From positions 1 to 9,669 of the forward strand of contig JAFNAU010000052.1 of the NCBI GenBank assembly GCA_017860335.1: a DNA stretch of 9,669 nt, given 5' to 3'. The position numbers were made by a program, and so were the translations under genes. The DNA is from Bacteroidota bacterium. GTDB lineage: Bacteria; Bacteroidota; Bacteroidia; Bacteroidales; Paludibacteraceae. Each line of letters opens with the position of its first letter. Within the stretch, counting starts at the first letter, position 1. The notes below the pieces were generated by a model that worked only from the letters and a program-made list of their open reading frames with translations, did no database searches and was not told the DNA's origin. Positions 5,434-9,669 of the stretch are shown here, in pieces.

Positions 5434-7443
5434 ATGAAAAGTTCCAAAATGTTGCCTTTAGTTGCATCTGATCCCTGGCTTGAACCATATTCTCACGCAA
5501 TTCAAGGAAGGTATGATTATTTTCTGTCCGTAGAAAAACGGTTGACAGGTGAAAGTGGATGTCTTTCTGATTTTGCAACCGGTTATTTGTATTTTGGACT
5601 ACACCATACTCCTGATGGCTGGATTTTCAGAGAATGGGCTCCCAATGCTACAGCGATTTTTATGATTGGTGATTTTTCCGCCTGGGAAAAAAGTCTCGAA
5701 TATCAGTTGAGTAAACTGGAAAATGATGTTTGGGAAATAAAATTGCCGGAAAAGGCATTAAAACATTTACAATTGTACAAACTCGTTGTAGAGTGGGAAG
5801 GCGGTTTTGGAGAACGAATACCAGCCTGGTCAAAAAGGGTTGTACAAGATGAACATACCAAAATTTTCAGTGCACAGGTTTGGAATCCTGAAAATCCATT
5901 TCAGTTTAAGGTTGACAAATTTGTACCCGATACGAAGCCATTACTGATTTATGAATGCCATATAGGCATGTCAAGTCCAGAAGAAAAAGTTTCAACCTAC
6001 GAAGAATTCAGAATCAACATATTGCCGCGAATAGCCAGAGATGGTTATAATTGCATTCAGATTATGGCGATTCAGGAACATCCTTACTACGGCTCATTTG
6101 GATATCATGTCTCAAGTTTTTTTGCCCCATCATCCCGGTTTGGTACTCCTGATGACCTGAAACGACTAATTGATCAGGCTCACGAGATAGGAATTGCAGT
6201 CATAATGGATATTGTCCATTCACATGCAGTGAAAAATGAAGTAGAAGGATTGGGACGCTTTGACGGAACTCCCTATCAATATTTTCACGGAGGCAACCGT
6301 CGCGAACATCCGGCCTGGGATTCATTGTGTTTCGACTATGCAAAACCCGCAGTATTGCATTTTCTGCTGTCTAACTGCAAGTATTGGCTCGATGAATTTA
6401 AATTTGATGGTTTCCGGTTTGACGGCGTCACTTCCATGTTGTACCGCAGTCATGGATTGGGTGAAGATTTCAGCGGATACAGTTCATATTACAATCTCAA
6501 TCAGGATGGTGATGCAATTTGTTACCTTACACTCGCTAATAAACTTATACATGAAGTTAACCCAAATGCAATAACTGTTGCTGAAGAAGTGAGCGGAATT
6601 CCGGGGTTGGCAGCAAAAATAAACGATGGTGGATTTGGATTCGATTATCGGATGGCTATGGGCATACCCGATTTCTGGATAAAGTATATTAAAGAAGTGA
6701 AGGATGAAGAGTGGAAAGCCGGACATATTTTTTGGGAATTGACTAACCGCAGGGCTGATGAAAAAACCATCAGTTATGCCGAAAGTCACGATCAGGCTCT
6801 TGTTGGCGACAAAACTATTATTTTCCGCCTGATTGATGCCGATATGTACTGGCATATGCAAAGGGGAGATGAAAACTTCAGGGTTGTACGCGGTGTCGCT
6901 CTTCACAAAATGATACGGCTCATTACAGCCACTACGATTAATGGTGGTTACCTCAACTTTATGGGCAATGAATTTGGTCATCCCGAATGGATAGATTTTC
7001 CGCGCGAAGGTAATGGCTGGTCATACAAATATGCACGCAGACAATGGAATTTAGTTGATAATCAAAACTTTATTTATTATGGACTCGGAGAATTCGACCG
7101 TGCCATGATCGAAACTATTACATCGGTTAAAGCCTTTAATGAAACTCCAATCATAAAACTCTGGGACAACGAAGGTGATCAGATAATTGCATATCAGCGT
7201 GATAAAATGGTATTCGTTTTTAATTTTAACGGAACAAAATCATTTGCTGATTATGGAATACTCGCAGAATCCGGAAGTTATAAGGTAATACTTAACACTG
7301 ATAATCCTGTCTTTGAAGGACATGGATTGATTGATGAAAGTATCGAACATTTTACATGCAAAGGTCCCGGAGATATGCCTGGTAAGGAGTGGTTGAAACT
7401 ATATATACCGGCACGAACAGCCTTTGTGCTTAAAAAGCAATAA
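5434..7443 (+). CDS. glgB: 1,4-alpha-glucan branching enzyme, eukaryotic-type GH13 (GH13_8-like)
   Basis: This enzyme cuts an alpha-1,4-glucan chain and rejoins it through an alpha-1,6 bond, making branches in glycogen. The 669 residues cover the full architecture: an N-terminal helical segment (DPWLEPY at 13-19), a CBM48-like sandwich (~55-150, with FREWAPNATAIFMIGDF at 65-81), the GH13 barrel (~170-560) and a C-terminal beta domain. Catalytic motifs are intact: region I MDIVHSHA (258-265), region II FDGFRFDGVTS with nucleophile Asp330, region III VAEEVSG with Glu384 as acid/base, and region IV YAESHDQ with Asp453. Segments such as YYGSFGYHVSSFFAPSSRFG and GNEFGHPEWIDFPREGN closely resemble animal, fungal and plant branching enzymes rather than E. 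coli GlgB. A branching enzyme of this type is, to my knowledge, common in Bacteroidota. No glgA or glgC is in the window. The symbol is by function; orthology to E. coli glgB is not implied. Confidence 0.94.
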   Translation: MKSSKMLPLVASDPWLEPYSHAIQGRYDYFLSVEKRLTGESGCLSDFATGYLYFGLHHTPDGWIFREWAPNATAIFMIGDFSAWEKSLEYQLSKLENDVWEIKLPEKALKHLQLYKLVVEWEGGFGERIPAWSKRVVQDEHTKIFSAQVWNPENPFQFKVDKFVPDTKPLLIYECHIGMSSPEEKVSTYEEFRINILPRIARDGYNCIQIMAIQEHPYYGSFGYHVSSFFAPSSRFGTPDDLKRLIDQAHEIGIAVIMDIVHSHAVKNEVEGLGRFDGTPYQYFHGGNRREHPAWDSLCFDYAKPAVLHFLLSNCKYWLDEFKFDGFRFDGVTSMLYRSHGLGEDFSGYSSYYNLNQDGDAICYLTLANKLIHEVNPNAITVAEEVSGIPGLAAKINDGGFGFDYRMAMGIPDFWIKYIKEVKDEEWKAGHIFWELTNRRADEKTISYAESHDQALVGDKTIIFRLIDADMYWHMQRGDENFRVVRGVALHKMIRLITATTINGGYLNFMGNEFGHPEWIDFPREGNGWSYKYARRQWNLVDNQNFIYYGLGEFDRAMIETITSVKAFNETPIIKLWDNEGDQIIAYQRDKMVFVFNFNGTKSFADYGILAESGSYKVILNTDNPVFEGHGLIDESIEHFTCKGPGDMPGKEWLKLYIPARTAFVLKKQ

Positions 7444-7463
7444 TTTTCAAGTTATCAGTAATA

Positions 7464-7512
7464 AAAAAGTCTGATGCAGTCTGAATGCTGTATCCGACTT
7501 TTTATTTTATAA
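7464..7512 (+). terminator. Intrinsic terminator of the DUF2461 and branching enzyme operon
   Basis: AAAAAGTC (7464-7471) pairs with GACTTTTT (7496-7503), and after one mismatch GATGCAG (7473-7479) pairs with CTGTATC (7488-7494) through one G-U pair. The loop is 8 nt and the T-rich tract runs to about 7509. It starts about 20 nt after the branching enzyme stop codon. Confidence 0.9.
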
Positions 7513-7550
7513 AGAACTGATATTTATGGCAACATATAAGTATGAATTAT

Positions 7551-7558
7551 TAATTTTG
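7551..7558 (+). promoter_or_regulatory. Probable -7 box for the editing protein, mtgA and lipB operon
   Basis: TAATTTTG, followed by CA, is an exact TAnnTTTG match 25 nt before the ATG at 7584, and it follows a terminator. No good -33 TTTG is seen at the expected distance. A leader of about 20 nt is implied. Confidence 0.55.
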
Positions 7559-7583
7559 CATCCATTTGTAAATATATGAATTT

Positions 7584-8051
7584 ATGAACAATCAAGTATT
7601 AAATGAAGCAAAGAAACAGTATGCCGTGGATATGCATACTGCCGAACACATTCTGAATCAGACAATGGTTCGTATGTTTGGATGCGGACGATCCATGAAC
7701 GCACACATCGAACGAAAAAAATCAAAGTGCGACTACCTTTTAACACTATCGCCCACAGAAAATCAGATAACGGAAATTGTATCGCGGGTTAATGAGATAA
7801 TAAATAAACATTTACCCGTTAGTGAAGTTATTATGACCCGGGATGAAGCCTCAAAAATTGTAGATTTGTCAAAACTGCCTGATGATGCTTCCGAAATGCT
7901 TCGGATTATTAAAGTCGGTGATTATGATGCTTGTGCCTGTATTGGTCAGCATGTACAGAATACCGAAGAGATAGGTCCTTTTGAGATATTAAGTCATGAT
8001 TACGAAAATGGCAGGTGGCGTGTTCGTTGGCGTGTTACGGAGAAAAATTAA
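7584..8051 (+). CDS. Free-standing tRNA-editing domain protein (AlaX-like / AlaRS-ThrRS second additional domain)
   Basis: The 155-residue protein has the zinc-site signature of the editing domain shared by AlaRS, ThrRS and AlaX: HTAEH (His18 and His22) near the N-terminus, and CIGQH (Cys119 and His123) near the C-terminus. Such free-standing domains hydrolyse mischarged tRNAs in trans, classically Ser-tRNA-Ala or Gly-tRNA-Ala. The sequence ends shortly after the CxxxH motif, with a WRVRWRV strand, as in short AlaX proteins. No synthetase core or C-Ala domain is present. Alanyl-tRNA editing is the likeliest role, but editing of a threonyl-tRNA mischarge cannot be excluded from motifs alone. 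It is first in an apparent operon with mtgA (11-nt gap) and lipB. The ATG at 7584 is preferred because the ATG six bases upstream, at 7576-7578, is out of frame and stops at once. Confidence 0.87.
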   Translation: MNNQVLNEAKKQYAVDMHTAEHILNQTMVRMFGCGRSMNAHIERKKSKCDYLLTLSPTENQITEIVSRVNEIINKHLPVSEVIMTRDEASKIVDLSKLPDDASEMLRIIKVGDYDACACIGQHVQNTEEIGPFEILSHDYENGRWRVRWRVTEKN

Positions 8052-8062
8052 ATTGAACTGAA

Positions 8063-8743
8063 ATGAAAAAGCTAGGAAAAATTCTGCGTAATCTGGTAAT
8101 CTTATTTTTTGCATCAAGCATTTTTGCAGTGCTTGTCTTTCGCTTTATTCCGGTTTTCATTACGCCTCTCATGGTTATTCGCAGTGTCGAGTCGATTACA
8201 GATGGTGATGTACCTAAAATAAAAAAAACCTGGGTACCTCTCGAAGATATATCACAAAACATGGTACAGGCAGTGGTTGCTTCTGAAGACAATCTGTTTA
8301 TGGAACACAATGGCTTTTCTGTTACTGATATTAAAAAAGCAATATCGCATAATAAAAAAGGTAAACGTATAAGAGGAGGAAGTACAATATCGCAGCAAAC
8401 AGCTAAGAATGTCTTTCTCTGGCCTGACAGGTCGTGGATAAGAAAAGGTCTTGAAGCATATTTTACTGTACTGATCGAGTTTTTATGGTCAAAAGAGCGA
8501 ATTATGGAAGTATATCTCAATGTGATAGAAACAGGTGATGGAATTTATGGGGTTCAGGCAGCTTCCAAAGTGTATTTTGGAAAAAAAGCATCGAACCTGT
8601 CACGATCGCAGGCAGCATTGATTGCAGTATGTTTGCCCAATCCACGCAAATTCAATCCGGCTGATCCTTCTGGATATATATTGAGAAGAAAAAACCATAT
8701 TGTGAACTTAATGGGAAAAATTAAGAGAGTAAATTTTGAATAA
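8063..8743 (+). CDS. mtgA: Monofunctional biosynthetic peptidoglycan glycosyltransferase
   Basis: MtgA polymerises lipid II into glycan strands at the outer face of the inner membrane, without transpeptidase activity. The 226-residue protein has one N-terminal membrane anchor (~8-28) followed by a complete GT51 domain. Conserved blocks are VASEDNLFMEHNGF (72-85), where Glu75 is the expected catalytic acid/base, RGGSTISQQTAKNVFL (104-119), KERIMEVYLNVIETG (144-158) with Glu149 as the second conserved Glu, and YGVQAASKVYFGKKA (162-176). No penicillin-binding domain follows, and the length is typical of MtgA. The position 11 nt after the editing gene and 18 nt before lipB suggests cotranscription. 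The ATG has no Shine-Dalgarno sequence, as elsewhere in the window. Confidence 0.95.
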   Translation: MKKLGKILRNLVILFFASSIFAVLVFRFIPVFITPLMVIRSVESITDGDVPKIKKTWVPLEDISQNMVQAVVASEDNLFMEHNGFSVTDIKKAISHNKKGKRIRGGSTISQQTAKNVFLWPDRSWIRKGLEAYFTVLIEFLWSKERIMEVYLNVIETGDGIYGVQAASKVYFGKKASNLSRSQAALIAVCLPNPRKFNPADPSGYILRRKNHIVNLMGKIKRVNFE

Positions 8744-8761
8744 CATATTAGTGTAATATAA

Positions 8762-9448
8762 ATGTATACCACAATGAATTTTGAAGATTGGGGTTTAATT
8801 GAATATAATAAGGCTTGGGAAAATCAGGAAAAAATATTTGATGAAACCATTCAACAGAAAATAAAAGGATTTCCTACACAAAATCACCTGATTTTTTGCG
8901 AACATCCACATGTTTACACGTTAGGCAAGAGTGGAAATGAAAACAATTTGTTACTTGACTATATTCAGTTGCAGGCTAAAAATGCAACATTTGTTCACAC
9001 CAACCGGGGTGGGGATATCACATATCATGGTCCCGGCCAGCTGGTAGGCTATCCTATTTTCGATCTTGAAAAATATAACATAGGATTGAAACAATACATA
9101 TATAATATAGAAGAAGCAATCATCAATTGTCTTGCAGAATATAATATTATATGTGAACGCCTTGAAAAAGCAACCGGTGTCTGGATGGATGTCGGAAAAC
9201 CTGATTGCAGAAAGATCTGTGCGATAGGTGTACGTAGTTCCAGATTTGTTACTATGCATGGATTTGCTCTCAATGTCAATACACAGCTCGAATATTTCAG
9301 TTACATTAATCCGTGCGGATTTATCGACAAGGGCGTTACCTCGATGCAGAAAGAATTATGTGCACCTGTCGATATGGCAACCTTAAAGACAAAATTAAAG
9401 CTTCATATTGAAAAACAATTCCAACAGGTTCAGACCGAAACTCTTTAA
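8762..9448 (+). CDS. lipB: Lipoyl(octanoyl) transferase
   Basis: LipB moves octanoate from octanoyl-ACP to the lipoyl domains of 2-oxoacid dehydrogenases and GcvH, the first step of endogenous lipoate synthesis in the cytoplasm. The 228 residues match the family length. Signature blocks are NRGGDITYHGPGQLVGYPI (81-99), KICAIGV with catalytic Lys151, and INPCG with the acyl-carrying Cys185. MHGFALNVN (165-173) and KGVTSMQKE (190-198) are also typical. Either ATG at 8762 (used) or Met5 could be the start; Met5 places the protein start at MNFEDWG, which resembles many homologues. It is last in the run from 7584. lipA is not in the window. I see no clear hairpin terminator after it. Confidence 0.96.
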   Translation: MYTTMNFEDWGLIEYNKAWENQEKIFDETIQQKIKGFPTQNHLIFCEHPHVYTLGKSGNENNLLLDYIQLQAKNATFVHTNRGGDITYHGPGQLVGYPIFDLEKYNIGLKQYIYNIEEAIINCLAEYNIICERLEKATGVWMDVGKPDCRKICAIGVRSSRFVTMHGFALNVNTQLEYFSYINPCGFIDKGVTSMQKELCAPVDMATLKTKLKLHIEKQFQQVQTETL

Positions 9449-9570
9449 TTGGGACTTCTTCTTGTTGAGATGCGCGATATTTTACTTACATTTTTATAGC
9501 ATTCAGATATCAGATAATCAACGTATTATGAATTTGTTCGAAAATATATTTGAAAATTACTTACAATTAT

Positions 9571-9602
9571 TTTGTTCAGTATAAAATTTTTTTCTACCTT
9601 TG
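9571..9602 (+). promoter_or_regulatory. Strong Bacteroidetes-type promoter at the right edge
   Basis: TTTG (9571-9574) is followed after 20 nt by TACCTTTG (9595-9602), the best -33/-7 pair in the window, preceded by an AT-rich stretch that could act as an UP element. Transcription would begin near 9606-9608. TACCTTTGCACCCGC is, from memory, a form often found ahead of Bacteroidota rRNA operons. Confidence 0.75.
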
Positions 9603-9669
9603 CACCCGCTTTGAGAGAGAAGTTGAGTGCAGATATGCGGTTTGATATTTTGGAAAAACTTTTCAATTA
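9603..9669 (+). other. Start of a transcript leader running off the window, possibly an rRNA operon leader
   Basis: Downstream of the promoter at 9571-9602 there is no start codon with an open reading frame of useful length. The segment CACCCGCTTTGAGAGAGAAG followed by an AT-rich run with GGAAAAACTTTTC looks like the leader ahead of 16S rRNA in this phylum. The rRNA itself is not in the window, so this is inference. The rest of the interval after lipB (9449-9570) shows nothing recognisable. Confidence 0.4.

Noticed and set aside
6484..6981. 165-codon minus-strand open frame inside the branching enzyme gene
   Set aside because: Antisense to the catalytic barrel, with no promoter and no domain; the plus-strand frame is conserved throughout.
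8035..8520. 161-codon minus-strand open frame across mtgA
   Set aside because: Antisense to the GT51 motifs of mtgA; composition and lack of motifs mark it as a shadow.
1..9669. CRISPR array, insertion sequence, toxin-antitoxin pair or phage defence genes
   Set aside because: No spaced repeats, transposase motifs, terminal inverted repeats or known defence domains were seen on either strand.

Overview
The window looks like a chromosomal segment of a Bacteroidota (Bacteroidetes) bacterium, probably Bacteroidales or a close relative. It is AT-rich. Promoters match the Bacteroidetes TTTG / TAnnTTTG (-33/-7) pattern rather than -35/-10 boxes, and genes have AT-rich leaders with no Shine-Dalgarno sequence. 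A eukaryotic-type glycogen branching enzyme and PheS and TruA proteins typical of the phylum agree with this. No mobile element, CRISPR array, phage gene or tRNA was found.

The layout is two divergent blocks separated by 4539-4736. The left block (31-4538) is on the minus strand. In transcription order it holds pheS (phenylalanyl-tRNA synthetase alpha), a secreted or membrane PGLGQ-motif protein of unknown function, truA (tRNA pseudouridine synthase), rpmE2 (zinc-independent type B ribosomal protein L31) and an Asn-rich lipoprotein with an internal duplication. Intrinsic terminators after the PGLGQ gene and after rpmE2 split the block into separate units, and promoter-like boxes lie before pheS, truA and rpmE2.

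The right block (4737-9448) is on the plus strand and has two apparent operons. The first is a DUF2461 protein followed by a GH13 branching enzyme, closed by a strong hairpin terminator at 7464-7512. The second is a free-standing alanyl-tRNA-editing-type domain, mtgA (peptidoglycan glycosyltransferase) and lipB (octanoyltransferase), with gaps of only 11 and 18 nt. After lipB, a near-perfect promoter at 9571-9602 starts a leader that runs off the right edge. Its form suggests a stable RNA operon, possibly rRNA.

Most content is housekeeping: translation (pheS, rpmE2, truA, editing protein), envelope (mtgA, PGLGQ protein, lipoprotein), lipoylation (lipB) and storage glucan (branching enzyme). 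I see no clear new multi-gene system. The points most worth checking are the truA start, where a terminator and a promoter-like box argue against the first ATG, the duplicated lipoprotein, the PGLGQ protein, and the pairing of DUF2461 with a eukaryotic-type branching enzyme.
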